From NCBI GenBank assembly GCA_039804025.1, contig JBDRZP010000003.1, positions 1-64,000 of the forward strand: a stretch of DNA of 64,000 nucleotides. The letters run 5' to 3'. Position 1 is the stretch's first letter. Each line of letters opens with the position of its first letter. Of the stretch, positions 52,609 to 61,422 are shown piece after piece. The position numbers and the translations under genes are program-made. The notes under the pieces were generated by a model. It was not told the DNA's origin, searched no databases, and worked only from the letters and a program-made list of their open reading frames with translations. This DNA is from a candidate division WOR-3 bacterium. GTDB taxonomy: Bacteria > Hydrothermota > Hydrothermia > Hydrothermales > JAJRUZ01.

Positions 52609-53645
52609 AATATCCCCCTTAAAGATAAACCCAAAGATGGAGCAAATATAGCTCCAATTACCTCTTTTGAGCCCAATTCAAGAAAAGATTCAGGAAGATC
52701 TATTCTTTCAAAAGGGTTTAATCTTTCAACTTTTACTCCGAGAGCTTCTGATAAGTTTTGAGTGAATTCAGGAATTAAAGTGCCACCTCCTGATACATAA
52801 ATCACATCAGGTGCTTCTTTTTTCTCTATGTAAGCAAAAGTTCTTCTTGTTTCTTCTGCAATGCTTGTAACATAATCTCTATAAACCTCAAAAGTAACAG
52901 CAGAGGTTGTTTCTTTTTCACCTTTTATTATTAAGAGGCTATCTGAATAGGAAAGATCAAGCCTTTCCTGCATTAAATTTATAAGATTTCTTACACTTGT
53001 TCTTATATCCCTAATCAAGTAAGGACCGGTATTTGCAAAATAAAATACAGTGGAAAAACTCTTTCCAATATGTAGTATCCCCTTTATAGCACTACTTTTT
53101 GCAACTTCAGGATAATTGAACTCAAATAAATTATAAAGTGCTAAAACACTAACATCCAGAATTTTGGGTGTAAAACCTGCGGATTTTAAAACATGAACAT
53201 AATCCGTAATAGCCTCATTTCTGGCTGCAACTAACAAAACCTCAATTTCGGTTTCACTTACATCAGGATCCACAATATCTCCATCAACTGATATTTCCGT
53301 TGGGTCAACACCAAAGTACTGTTCTGCCTGCCATTTTATTTGCTCTTTTATCTCCTCTGGAGGCAATTTATCCATTTTTATCCTTTTTATATTAATTGCC
53401 CTTGGATTAGGAATAAATGTAGCTACATTTTTAATGGCTGGCTTTTTTTCCTGAATATATCTCTGTAAAACATCAATAACAGTGTCTCTTTCAATTATTT
53501 CACCTTCTGCTACTACCTCCTCAGGCAAGTCAGCTTTCCAGATTTCCTTAACTTTAACATTTTCTTTTGAACCTTCAAGGAGGGATATCCTCACTCCAGA
53601 GGAACCCACATCAATACCAAGTAAACCTCTTTTTTTACCGAGCAT
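52605..53645 (-). CDS. pilM: Type IV pilus assembly ATPase-like protein PilM
   Basis: This 346-residue actin-like protein binds PilN in the cytoplasm. It shows the phosphate loops LLGIDVGSSGVRISLLEGS (residues about 8-26) and ILHIGKSFSTVFYFANTGPY, and the late nucleotide loop DVIYVSGGGTLIPEFTQNLS. It starts the operon pilMNOP-glmS-ADH-peptidase. Its leader contains a promoter (53,720-53,692) and a short TGAAC/GTTCA hairpin. Confidence 0.95.
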   Translation of the reverse strand: MLGKKRGLLGIDVGSSGVRISLLEGSKENVKVKEIWKADLPEEVVAEGEIIERDTVIDVLQRYIQEKKPAIKNVATFIPNPRAINIKRIKMDKLPPEEIKEQIKWQAEQYFGVDPTEISVDGDIVDPDVSETEIEVLLVAARNEAITDYVHVLKSAGFTPKILDVSVLALYNLFEFNYPEVAKSSAIKGILHIGKSFSTVFYFANTGPYLIRDIRTSVRNLINLMQERLDLSYSDSLLIIKGEKETTSAVTFEVYRDYVTSIAEETRRTFAYIEKKEAPDVIYVSGGGTLIPEFTQNLSEALGVKVERLNPFERIDLPESFLELGSKEVIGAIFAPSLGLSLRGIL

Positions 53646-53691
53646 AAAAAATATTTATTTTTAAAGAATTGAACTTTTTGTTCATTTTTTC

Positions 53692-53720
53692 ATTATAATA
53701 TAAGATATAAAAAAAGTCAA
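53692..53720 (-). promoter_or_regulatory. Promoter of the pilMNOP operon
   Basis: On the minus strand, TTGACT (53,720-53,715), 17 nt and TATAAT (53,697-53,692) are close to consensus. The start point is near 53,685, with a leader of about 40 nt. The divergent band-7 gene has only a weaker candidate (TTGAAC at 53,669, 19-nt spacing). Confidence 0.82.
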
Positions 53721-53738
53721 TAAAAAAGAGGACAAAAA

Positions 53739-54689
53739 ATGATAGAACTTTTACTTTTAATTATAATTATATGGGTTTTTCTTTACCTCATATATAGATT
53801 TGCCTTTAAAGTAGTATTAACAGAAAAACGAGGTGAAATTATACCTGTTAGAAAAATTGAAATAACCCCACAACTTATACTCATTGTTTTGTCCCTTGTT
53901 ATTCTACTTTATATAATTTCCAGTTTTAGAGAAGTTCCTATAGGACACGCACTTTTAACCTTCAATATTTTTACAAAAAAATACGGAATAAAAACTGAAG
54001 GACTGCAGTTTGTTCCAAGATTTTTTTATAAAACACACCTATATAATATAAGAAGACAGGAATATACAATGACAGCAAGAAAGGGTGAAGGTGAAAAAAA
54101 GAATATAGATGACTCTCTATGGTCACCTACAAAAGAAGGACTTGAGGTAGGACTTGACCTTACATGCTGGTTTAGAATACCTGTAGAAAATGTAATAAAG
54201 ATACATAGAGAAATAGGACCTGACTATAACGAAAAAGTAATTAGGCCTGCAATAAGATCAGAGGTAAGGCATATTATTTCCTCCTATTCAGTAACAGAAA
54301 TTTATTCTTCAAAAAGAGAAGAAATTCAAAAGGAAATCGAAAAAAAAGTTAAAGAAAGGCTTGAAAGGGATGGATTTCTGATTGAAGCAGTTATTTTAAG
54401 GGATGTTCATTTTACACCGGATTTTGCAAAGGCAATTGAGGAGAAACAGATAGCCCAACAGGAAGCAGAAAGAATGGAATATCTTCTTGAAAAGGAAAAA
54501 AAGGAAGCAGAGAGAAAAAAAATTGAAGCAAAAGGTAAAGCAGAGGCTATAAGAATTATAAGCGAAGAACTTAAGAAAAATCCGATGTATATAAATTATC
54601 TATATGTAGATAAACTTTCTGATAAGGTCAAGGTAGTTATATCAGATAAGGGAACAATTTTGAATTTGCAATCTCTGGATGAAAAATAA
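53739..54689 (+). CDS. SPFH/Band-7 (prohibitin-like) membrane protein
   Basis: This 316-residue protein has two hydrophobic segments near the N-terminus (residues about 3-22 and 46-64) followed by a band-7 domain (FREVPIGHALLTFNIFTKKY, GLEVGLDLTCWFRIPVENV, AIRSEVRHIISSYSVTEIYS). A coiled coil (IEEKQIAQQEAERMEYLLEK) follows with a Lys/Glu-rich stretch. Prohibitin-like proteins form ring scaffolds on the membrane and affect membrane-bound proteases. It begins a rightward operon and overlaps the biotin carrier gene by 11 bp. Confidence 0.9.
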   Translation: MIELLLLIIIIWVFLYLIYRFAFKVVLTEKRGEIIPVRKIEITPQLILIVLSLVILLYIISSFREVPIGHALLTFNIFTKKYGIKTEGLQFVPRFFYKTHLYNIRRQEYTMTARKGEGEKKNIDDSLWSPTKEGLEVGLDLTCWFRIPVENVIKIHREIGPDYNEKVIRPAIRSEVRHIISSYSVTEIYSSKREEIQKEIEKKVKERLERDGFLIEAVILRDVHFTPDFAKAIEEKQIAQQEAERMEYLLEKEKKEAERKKIEAKGKAEAIRIISEELKKNPMYINYLYVDKLSDKVKVVISDKGTILNLQSLDEK

Positions 54690-55068
54690 AATTTTAGATC
54701 TGCCAGGAACACCTTTAAAAATAATAATAAAAAATAATAAATTCTTAACCTTTTATATTGAGTATAAAGGCAACAAAGCCTTTGTTTATTCACCTTACGG
54801 AAATTTTCTTCTTGAGAAAAAAATAAAAGAAACTTTAAAAGAAAAAAGAGAAGATAATTCAAGGATTATTTCTCCTATGTCAGGGAAAATAGTAAAAGTA
54901 TTTAAAAGAGAAAAGGAAAAAGTAAATATAGATGAACCCCTTTGCATAATAGAAGCAATGAAAATGCAAAACGAGATAAGATCAAAAAAAGAGGGAATAA
55001 TCATAAAATCTTTCGCAGAAGAAGAAAAAATTATTAAAAAAGGTGAACTGCTTTTTATTATTGAATGA
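54679..55068 (+). CDS. Biotin carboxyl carrier protein
   Basis: This 129-residue protein ends in a biotinyl domain with the biotinylation motif IIEAMKMQNEI (target Lys in MKM) and ISPMSGKIVKVFKREKEKV before it. The N-terminal half is a short unassigned beta region. Because methylmalonyl-CoA mutase follows, it is probably the carrier of propionyl-CoA carboxylase or methylmalonyl-CoA decarboxylase; the carboxylase subunits are not in the window. Overlaps with both neighbours show one operon. Confidence 0.92.
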   Translation: MKNKILDLPGTPLKIIIKNNKFLTFYIEYKGNKAFVYSPYGNFLLEKKIKETLKEKREDNSRIISPMSGKIVKVFKREKEKVNIDEPLCIIEAMKMQNEIRSKKEGIIIKSFAEEEKIIKKGELLFIIE

Positions 55069-56603
55069 AGGATAAAAAATATTATACAAAAGAGGATCTT
55101 TCGGAATATAACTTTTTAGAAGGAGATTTAGAGCCAGGTAAGTATCCTTTCACAAGAGCTATATATAAGGAAATGTATTCTCAAAAACTATGGACAATGA
55201 GACAGTATACAGGTTTTGGAACTCCCGAAGAAACAAATGAAAGGTTTAAAAAGATGATAAAGGAGGGGCAAACAGGGCTTTCTTTGGCTTTTGATTTACC
55301 TACTCAATTGGGTTTTGATCCAGACCATGAGCTTTCAAAGGGAGAAGTAGGAAGAGTTGGGGTATCTGTATGGAGTTCAGAATCAATGGAGAGAGTCTTA
55401 AAGGATATAGAAATTGATAAAATTTCTCTCTCTATGACAATTAATGCAACAGCAGGAATTCTTTTAGCATTTTACCTTTCAATTGCAGATGAAAGAAAAG
55501 TTCCATGGGATAAATTAAGGGGTACAATTCAAAATGATATTTTGAAGGAATTTGCTGCAAGAGGAAATTACATTTATCCTGTTAAGGAATCCTTAAAACT
55601 TTCCCTTGATGTTATGGAGTTTTCTCTTAAAAATGTTTCAAATTTTTATCCTGTTTCAGTAAGTGGTTACCATTACAGAGAAAAGGGAGCAAATGCAATT
55701 CAGGAAATAGCTTTTACCATTTCTGATGCAATTGAATATGTAAAAGGTCTTGTTGAAAGAGGTATTGATCCTGAAATTATAGGTAAAAGAATAACATTTT
55801 TCTTTTCTGCCCATAGTAATTTTTTTGAAGAAATTGCAAAATTCAGAGCAGCGAGAAGGGTATGGGCTCAAATAATGAAAGAAAAGTTCAAAGTAAAAGA
55901 TGAAAAAGCAATGCATTTAAGATTTCACACACAAACAGCAGGTTCAACACTTCAGGCTCAAGACCCTCTTTTAAACATAATAAGGGTTTCATATCAAGCT
56001 CTATCAGCGGTATTAGGAGGGACTCAGAGCTTACATACAAACAGTTTTGATGAAGCATTATCCCTTCCAACAGAGGAATCAGCTCTTGTTGCTCTAAGAA
56101 CTCAACAGATTCTTGCTTATGAAACAGGAATTCCTGAAGTTACAGATCCTCTTGGAGGGTCGTATTATGTGGAAAAATTAACGAGAGAAATTGAAAAAGA
56201 AACTTTTAAGTTATTAAATGAAATAGAAGAAAAGGGAGGAGCTGCTGAGTGTATAGAAAAAGGATTATTTCAAAAGTGGATAGAAGAAAATGCTTACAAA
56301 GAACAAAAAGAAATTGAAGAAGGAATTAAAAAAATCGTAGCCGTTAATATTTTCAAAAAGGAAAAAGAAGAAAAAGTTAAAATATTTAGGATAAAGAATA
56401 AGGGAGAAAAGGAAGAAATAAAAAGAATAAGGGAATTTAAGAAAAAAAGGGATAAAAGTAAAGTAGAAGAGGCTCTTTTTGCGTTGAGGGAAGGTGCTTT
56501 AAGGGGAGAAAACCTTATGAATTATATAATTAATTGTGTTAAGTCAAAATGCACACTTGGTGAAATCTCTTATGAACTTGAAAAAATCTGGAAGAGGGTC
56601 TGA
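55065..56603 (+). CDS. Methylmalonyl-CoA mutase, catalytic chain without B12 domain
   Basis: This 512-residue TIM-barrel subunit interconverts methylmalonyl-CoA and succinyl-CoA. It has MRQYTGFGTPEETNERFKKM, GQTGLSLAFDLPTQLGFDPD, SMTINATAGILLAFYLS, VSGYHYREKGANAIQEIAFT and LHTNSFDEALSLPTEESALV. These are conserved across acyl-CoA mutases. The cobalamin-binding domain is absent, as in two-subunit mutases, so a separate B12 chain must exist elsewhere. Its start overlaps the biotin carrier stop by 4 bp. Confidence 0.94.
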   Translation: MKDKKYYTKEDLSEYNFLEGDLEPGKYPFTRAIYKEMYSQKLWTMRQYTGFGTPEETNERFKKMIKEGQTGLSLAFDLPTQLGFDPDHELSKGEVGRVGVSVWSSESMERVLKDIEIDKISLSMTINATAGILLAFYLSIADERKVPWDKLRGTIQNDILKEFAARGNYIYPVKESLKLSLDVMEFSLKNVSNFYPVSVSGYHYREKGANAIQEIAFTISDAIEYVKGLVERGIDPEIIGKRITFFFSAHSNFFEEIAKFRAARRVWAQIMKEKFKVKDEKAMHLRFHTQTAGSTLQAQDPLLNIIRVSYQALSAVLGGTQSLHTNSFDEALSLPTEESALVALRTQQILAYETGIPEVTDPLGGSYYVEKLTREIEKETFKLLNEIEEKGGAAECIEKGLFQKWIEENAYKEQKEIEEGIKKIVAVNIFKKEKEEKVKIFRIKNKGEKEEIKRIREFKKKRDKSKVEEALFALREGALRGENLMNYIINCVKSKCTLGEISYELEKIWKRV

Positions 56604-56628
56604 ATCCCTTTTAAAAAACAATTTAAAA

Positions 56629-57810
56629 ATGAAAGAAAAAAAATTTGAAACAATCTGTGTTCATAATAAAAAAATCAATTATAAATTAAGAGATATATCA
56701 GTTCCCATACATCTTTCCTCAACCTTTTATTTTGAATCTGCTGAAGAAGGAGGAAAGCTTTTTGAAGGAGAAAAAGAAGGTTTTATTTACACTCGTCTTT
56801 CGAATCCAACAATAAAAATTCTTGAAGAAACACTTAAAGAACTTGAGAAGGGAGAAAGGGCTCTTGCTTTTTCTTCTGGCATGGGTGCAATATCAGCTCT
56901 TATTTTCTCTCTCTTAAATCAAGGTGATAAGGTTATATACTCGGACCCCATATATGGGGGAACTTTTGCCTTATTCAAAAGACTTGAAAAAAAAGGATTA
57001 TTCACCTTTAAAGGTATACACGCCAAAAGATTTACTGAAAAATTAAAAAAAGAAATTGACAAAAAAACAAAACTTGTATACATAGAAACACCTACAAATC
57101 CTACTCTTGATATTATTGATATAGAGGAAACTGCAAAAATTGCAAAGGAAAAGGGAGTAATTCTTGCTGTAGATAATACTTTTGCAACTCCCTATCACCA
57201 GAGACCACTTGAACTGGGTGCAGATGTTGTTATACATTCTCTCACAAAATATTTAGGTGGTCATACAGATTTAATAGGTGGTGCCCTTATTGGTAAAAAA
57301 GAAATAATTGAGGAAATTGATAAGGAAGAAAAAGCTCATATAGGAGCCTGTATATCACCCTTTAACGCATGGCTAACCCTAAGGGGTATTAAAACCCTCG
57401 CAGTAAGGATGAAAGTTCATTCTGAAAATGCCCTGAATTTAGCAAAATTTTTAAGCGAACATCCAAAAGTAGAAAAGGTTTTTTATCCAGGCCTTCCTGA
57501 CTTTGAAATGTATAAAATAGCCAAAAAACAGATGAAAAATGGTTTTTCAGGTATGCTATCATTTATACATAAAAATGGAAAAGAGGGGGCTATGAAATTT
57601 ATTAATTCTTTGAATCTCTGTGTAAAAGCAGTAAGCTTAGGAGCAGTTGAAACCCTCGTAGAACATCCAGCTTCAATGACTCATTCTACAATGAATGAGG
57701 AAGAACTTTTAAAAGCAGGAATACATCCTGGACTTATTCGAATTTCAGTTGGAATTGAAAATATTGAGGATATAATAATGGACATAGAAAATGCTTTAAG
57801 GAAATCATGA
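56629..57810 (+). CDS. Cys/Met-metabolism PLP-dependent enzyme (gamma-lyase/synthase type)
   Basis: This 393-residue enzyme belongs to the fold-type I trans-sulfuration family (MetB, MetC, methionine gamma-lyase, O-acetylhomoserine sulfhydrylase). The frame opens at 56,536, but MKEKKFETICVHN at 56,629 is the normal N-terminus. Features are YTRLSNPTIKILEETLKELE, ALAFSSGMGAISALI, YIETPTNPTLDIID and the PLP Lys in VIHSLTKYLGGHTDLIGGAL. The C-terminus has TLVEHPASMTHSTMNEEE. Members differ subtly, so the reaction is undecided; gamma-elimination to 2-oxobutyrate would feed propionyl-CoA into the mutase route (inference). Confidence 0.85.
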   Translation: MKEKKFETICVHNKKINYKLRDISVPIHLSSTFYFESAEEGGKLFEGEKEGFIYTRLSNPTIKILEETLKELEKGERALAFSSGMGAISALIFSLLNQGDKVIYSDPIYGGTFALFKRLEKKGLFTFKGIHAKRFTEKLKKEIDKKTKLVYIETPTNPTLDIIDIEETAKIAKEKGVILAVDNTFATPYHQRPLELGADVVIHSLTKYLGGHTDLIGGALIGKKEIIEEIDKEEKAHIGACISPFNAWLTLRGIKTLAVRMKVHSENALNLAKFLSEHPKVEKVFYPGLPDFEMYKIAKKQMKNGFSGMLSFIHKNGKEGAMKFINSLNLCVKAVSLGAVETLVEHPASMTHSTMNEEELLKAGIHPGLIRISVGIENIEDIIMDIENALRKS

Positions 57811-58940
57811 GAGAAGATAGGATCTGCGTTATTGGTGCTGGTATTGCTGGGATAATGACTTCTTATTTTCTTGATAAGTTTGGTGCTAAAAGAATTACTA
57901 TTTTTGATAGAGAGGTTCTTGCTTCTGGAACAACTGGTAAAAGTGCAGGTATCGTTGTTACCCATCTTTTTGATGAAATAGACATTGAATTATCAAAGAG
58001 AACAATAAAAATTCTTGAAGATATAAATAAAAAAAGTAAATTTAAATTTTTAAAAAAATATTATACAGTAACAGGTATTCAGGATGAGGATAAAAAGACT
58101 ATACTTGAAAATTTATTAAGAAAAAAATTTGTTGAATTTGATAGTTTTTCTCTTGATGAACTAAAAAAATTTTATCCTGTTTTTAAAGAAGAAAAATACT
58201 ATATTATTTCTAAGGATGGTCTTTATGTGGATGTAGGTGAGTTATTGTATTCAATTTATTCTTATTTAAAAAATAAAAACCATGAATTTAAATTTTTTTA
58301 TGAAATAAAGGGATTTGAGATAAAAAATGGCAAGGTAAATGCACTTATTACCAAAAGAGGAAAATTTTATTTTGATAAATATATACTTACAACAGGTATA
58401 TGGAGTAAAGAAATACTAAAAAGAGAAGGAATAAATATACCAGTGAAACCTTATAGAACACAATCTGTTATTTTAGAATTAAAAGAAGAGATTGATTTGC
58501 CTATATATAATGACATTCAACACGGTATTTATTTTAGGAAAGAATTAAAAAAAGAAATCTTACTTGGTGATGGAACTGAAAGAAAGGAGCAGGATATTAA
58601 TAATTTCAAAACTTTTAATGATGAAAGTTTCCTTTTCAGTGTTTCAGAAAAATTACCCCAAATTATACAGGGTGCAGAAGAATTTGGGATAAAAGGAGGA
58701 TGGGCATACCTCTGTCTTGCTACACCTGACAGAAAACCCATTGTTTCAAAAATTAAAGATATTGAAAATTTTTATATATTCTGTGGTTTTAATGGACTTG
58801 GTATAATGAGATCACCAGCACTTTCTGAAATCCTTGCAGAATGTGTGCTTGAAAATCTTCCTCTTCCGGGGGAATTCAGCCTAAAGAGGTTTGATGGTAT
58901 AAATGATTTTGAAATAAAAGAAGGTTTTTATCCTGAATGA
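57807..58940 (+). CDS. FAD-dependent oxidoreductase (DAO family)
   Basis: This 377-residue flavoprotein has the dinucleotide motif CVIGAGIAGIMTSYFLDKFG, TTGKSAGIVVTHL after it, and a C-terminal FAD site (NFYIFCGFNGLGIMRSPALS). It resembles the sarcosine oxidase/glycine oxidase/D-amino-acid dehydrogenase family. Its substrate is unknown; an amino acid or amine is likely. The ATG overlaps the stop of the PLP enzyme gene by 4 bp, suggesting related amino-acid catabolism. Confidence 0.87.
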   Translation: MREDRICVIGAGIAGIMTSYFLDKFGAKRITIFDREVLASGTTGKSAGIVVTHLFDEIDIELSKRTIKILEDINKKSKFKFLKKYYTVTGIQDEDKKTILENLLRKKFVEFDSFSLDELKKFYPVFKEEKYYIISKDGLYVDVGELLYSIYSYLKNKNHEFKFFYEIKGFEIKNGKVNALITKRGKFYFDKYILTTGIWSKEILKREGINIPVKPYRTQSVILELKEEIDLPIYNDIQHGIYFRKELKKEILLGDGTERKEQDINNFKTFNDESFLFSVSEKLPQIIQGAEEFGIKGGWAYLCLATPDRKPIVSKIKDIENFYIFCGFNGLGIMRSPALSEILAECVLENLPLPGEFSLKRFDGINDFEIKEGFYPE

Positions 58941-60022
58941 AGAAGATACTTTTTGCTACTCATTCTCCTTATTATATAGGTGGAGAAAAAAGTATGTTGG
59001 ATGTTTTGAAAGGTATAAAGAGCTACTTTAATGTTGCTCTTTTGGCTCCTGAGGGTGAGTTATATGAAATTGCTAAAAAGGAAGGAATAAAAATTTATAA
59101 ATTGCCCTTTAAAGATTCTTTGATATGGAAAACAAAAAGAAAATTTTTTTTACCCTTATTTAAAAGTGAATTTCCAAAAATTTTAAAGGGATTAAATAAA
59201 ATTGTTAAGGATTATAATCCCGATATTATTTATACTCATTCAATGAAAATGCATTTATTTTTCTCCCTTTTCTTTTTAAAAAAGAAAAAAAAACTTGTAT
59301 GGCATTTCAGGGACATACCAGAAGAGAGTTCAAAATTTATATTTAAATTTTTTTCAATTTTTCCTGACAGAATAATTGCTATTTCTGAAGGTGTTAAAAG
59401 ATTTTTCCCTATTAAAAGGAAAATTAGAGTTGTTTACAATGGCATAAAAATACCTGAAAAGATTGAGGAAAATAATATAAAAAAGAAAAAGTTTACAATA
59501 CTGAGTGTTGGGAACATCCAGTACTGGAAAGCACAGGATCTAATAATTGAATGTGCCAAAAGGTTAAAAGATTTTGATTTCTGGATTATTGGTGATGCAA
59601 TTCATCCAGGTGAAAAGAAATTTAAAGATAAAATAATCAAAAAAATAAAGGAAGAAAAAATTGAAAATGTTATTTTATGGGGAAAAAGGGATGATGTTTT
59701 TTCCTTTTATAAAGAATGTGATGTTTTTTTACATATTCCGAGGGCAAGAGAAGGATTTGGAAGAGTTATCGTTGAAGCAATGGCGATGAAAAAACCTGTC
59801 ATAGCTTCAAATGTGGCAGCTTTACCTGAAATTGTAAACGATGCAGGTTTTCTTGTAAGAAATGGAGATTTAGATGATATATGCAGTAAAATTCTTTTAT
59901 ATTATAATGATGAAAATTTAAGAAAAGAAATGGGGGAAAGGGGATTTATAAGGTACAAAAATTTATTTACACCTGAAAGGATGATAGAAGGGGTTTTAAA
60001 ATGTCTGAAAGAAATTATTTAA
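58937..60022 (+). CDS. Glycosyltransferase family 4
   Basis: This 361-residue GT-B enzyme has YIGGEKSMLDVLKGIKSY at the N-terminus and the C-terminal donor domain LSVGNIQYWKAQDLIIECAK, VFLHIPRAREGFGRVIVEAM (the ExFGxxxxEA-like motif) and KPVIASNVAALPEIVNDAG. It transfers a sugar to a growing glycan on the inner side of the membrane. It lies directly upstream of two polymerase/ligase-like proteins (22-bp overlap), so it belongs to surface-polysaccharide synthesis. Confidence 0.92.
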   Translation: MKKILFATHSPYYIGGEKSMLDVLKGIKSYFNVALLAPEGELYEIAKKEGIKIYKLPFKDSLIWKTKRKFFLPLFKSEFPKILKGLNKIVKDYNPDIIYTHSMKMHLFFSLFFLKKKKKLVWHFRDIPEESSKFIFKFFSIFPDRIIAISEGVKRFFPIKRKIRVVYNGIKIPEKIEENNIKKKKFTILSVGNIQYWKAQDLIIECAKRLKDFDFWIIGDAIHPGEKKFKDKIIKKIKEEKIENVILWGKRDDVFSFYKECDVFLHIPRAREGFGRVIVEAMAMKKPVIASNVAALPEIVNDAGFLVRNGDLDDICSKILLYYNDENLRKEMGERGFIRYKNLFTPERMIEGVLKCLKEII

Positions 60023-61422
60023 AATATATTTATCAAATATTTTTAATTACTTTTTTAGGTTTTATATTTGTTTACTATTCCGGTAAATCTATTGCAACGG
60101 GAAATATAAGGGTGCCTCTTTTTCTTTTTCTTTCTTTTTTATCAATAGCCTTAGCTACTTCTATAAAAACCGGAACATATTATCTATTTATTTACATAGT
60201 GTTTATGGCCTTTTTAAAAAGATTTTTATTTTCCTTTCAGGGTTTTACTTTTTACGACCCTACCTATTTAATTCCTGATATTGTGATCATTACCATGTTT
60301 CTTGTTGTATGGAATAAGCACAGAGAAAAAATTATCTATGCTATTAAAAATAGTTTTACCTTCAAGGTTTTACTTTTTCTTCAGATTATCTTTTTTTTAG
60401 AAATATTTAACCCTCTTCAGGGAAACTTAATGGTTGGAATAGCAGGTTCAAAGTTTCTTCTTATTCCATCACTTCTATGTTATATAAGTTTTGGTATCGA
60501 TAGAAAAACCCTAAAGAATCTACTAAAAATGCTCACCTGGCTTGGTGTTATTTCTTCTCTTTACGCAATCTATCAGTTCCATAAGGGTTTTTTTGAATTT
60601 GAAATACTCTGGGCAAAAAATGCAGGAATGGTTTCACTTTTCTTAGGTCAAAAATTGAGACCCTTTTCTTTTTTTCCGAGCCCTGGAGAGCTATCAGGTT
60701 TTTTAATGACAGCTTCGCTTATTGAATTAGCCATGAGCAACTTATCCCCGGGAATAATTTTAACCTTTCTTAAACTTATCATTTATGGTATAGCATCCTT
60801 TTATACTAATATAAGAGCAGGACCATTTATTTTTCTATTTCTTTTCCCATTAATTTTAGCCTTTAAAATTACTAAAAAAACTCTTGCTACTTTATCTTTA
60901 TATTACTTTATTTTATTTGGAATTATAACTTTTATTTCAGGTATATCTCTTTCTGAATTGAGTTTAAATTTAAAGGGTGTGAATCCAGTTTATACTGAGC
61001 ATTTTTTTCAAGGTATTATTGACCCAACTCAGAAAGGTTCCTCTTTTGTTCATAGATTAAATTTATGGAAAAATGCTATTATATATATGTTTAGAAATCC
61101 TATCGGACATGGTATAGGTGTTTCAACTTTAGCAGCCAACAGGTTTGGTGGACCTCCCATGCATGTGGAAAGCACATTTATTTCAATGATTTATTCTTGT
61201 GGAATTTTTGGTTTTTTGAGTTTAATGTTTTTAACACTATATACGATTTTTAAGGGTTTTATAACACTTTCTCATAAATATGATAAAATAGTTCTTGCGG
61301 TATGGATCGGTTTTGTCTCAATATTTATGGGTCAGTGGATAGTCACCTACTTTCAGGGAGCCTTTTTCTGGCTTTCAATGGGAATACTTTTAAGATGGAT
61401 AGATTTAAAGGAAGAACTTTAA
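60001..61422 (+). CDS. O-antigen ligase/polymerase-like membrane protein, copy 1
   Basis: This 473-residue protein has about twelve membrane helices and the large periplasmic loop typical of O-antigen ligases and polymerases. Conserved bits shared with the next protein are FNPLQGNLMVGIAGSKFLLI, a loop ending QKLRPFSFFPSPGELSGF, and RLNLWKNAIIYMFRNPIGHG, followed by VESTFISMIYSCGIFGF. Ligases join glycan to lipid; polymerases build chains. Sequence does not decide between them. It is in frame overlap with copy 2. Confidence 0.82.
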   Translation: MSERNYLKYIYQIFLITFLGFIFVYYSGKSIATGNIRVPLFLFLSFLSIALATSIKTGTYYLFIYIVFMAFLKRFLFSFQGFTFYDPTYLIPDIVIITMFLVVWNKHREKIIYAIKNSFTFKVLLFLQIIFFLEIFNPLQGNLMVGIAGSKFLLIPSLLCYISFGIDRKTLKNLLKMLTWLGVISSLYAIYQFHKGFFEFEILWAKNAGMVSLFLGQKLRPFSFFPSPGELSGFLMTASLIELAMSNLSPGIILTFLKLIIYGIASFYTNIRAGPFIFLFLFPLILAFKITKKTLATLSLYYFILFGIITFISGISLSELSLNLKGVNPVYTEHFFQGIIDPTQKGSSFVHRLNLWKNAIIYMFRNPIGHGIGVSTLAANRFGGPPMHVESTFISMIYSCGIFGFLSLMFLTLYTIFKGFITLSHKYDKIVLAVWIGFVSIFMGQWIVTYFQGAFFWLSMGILLRWIDLKEEL

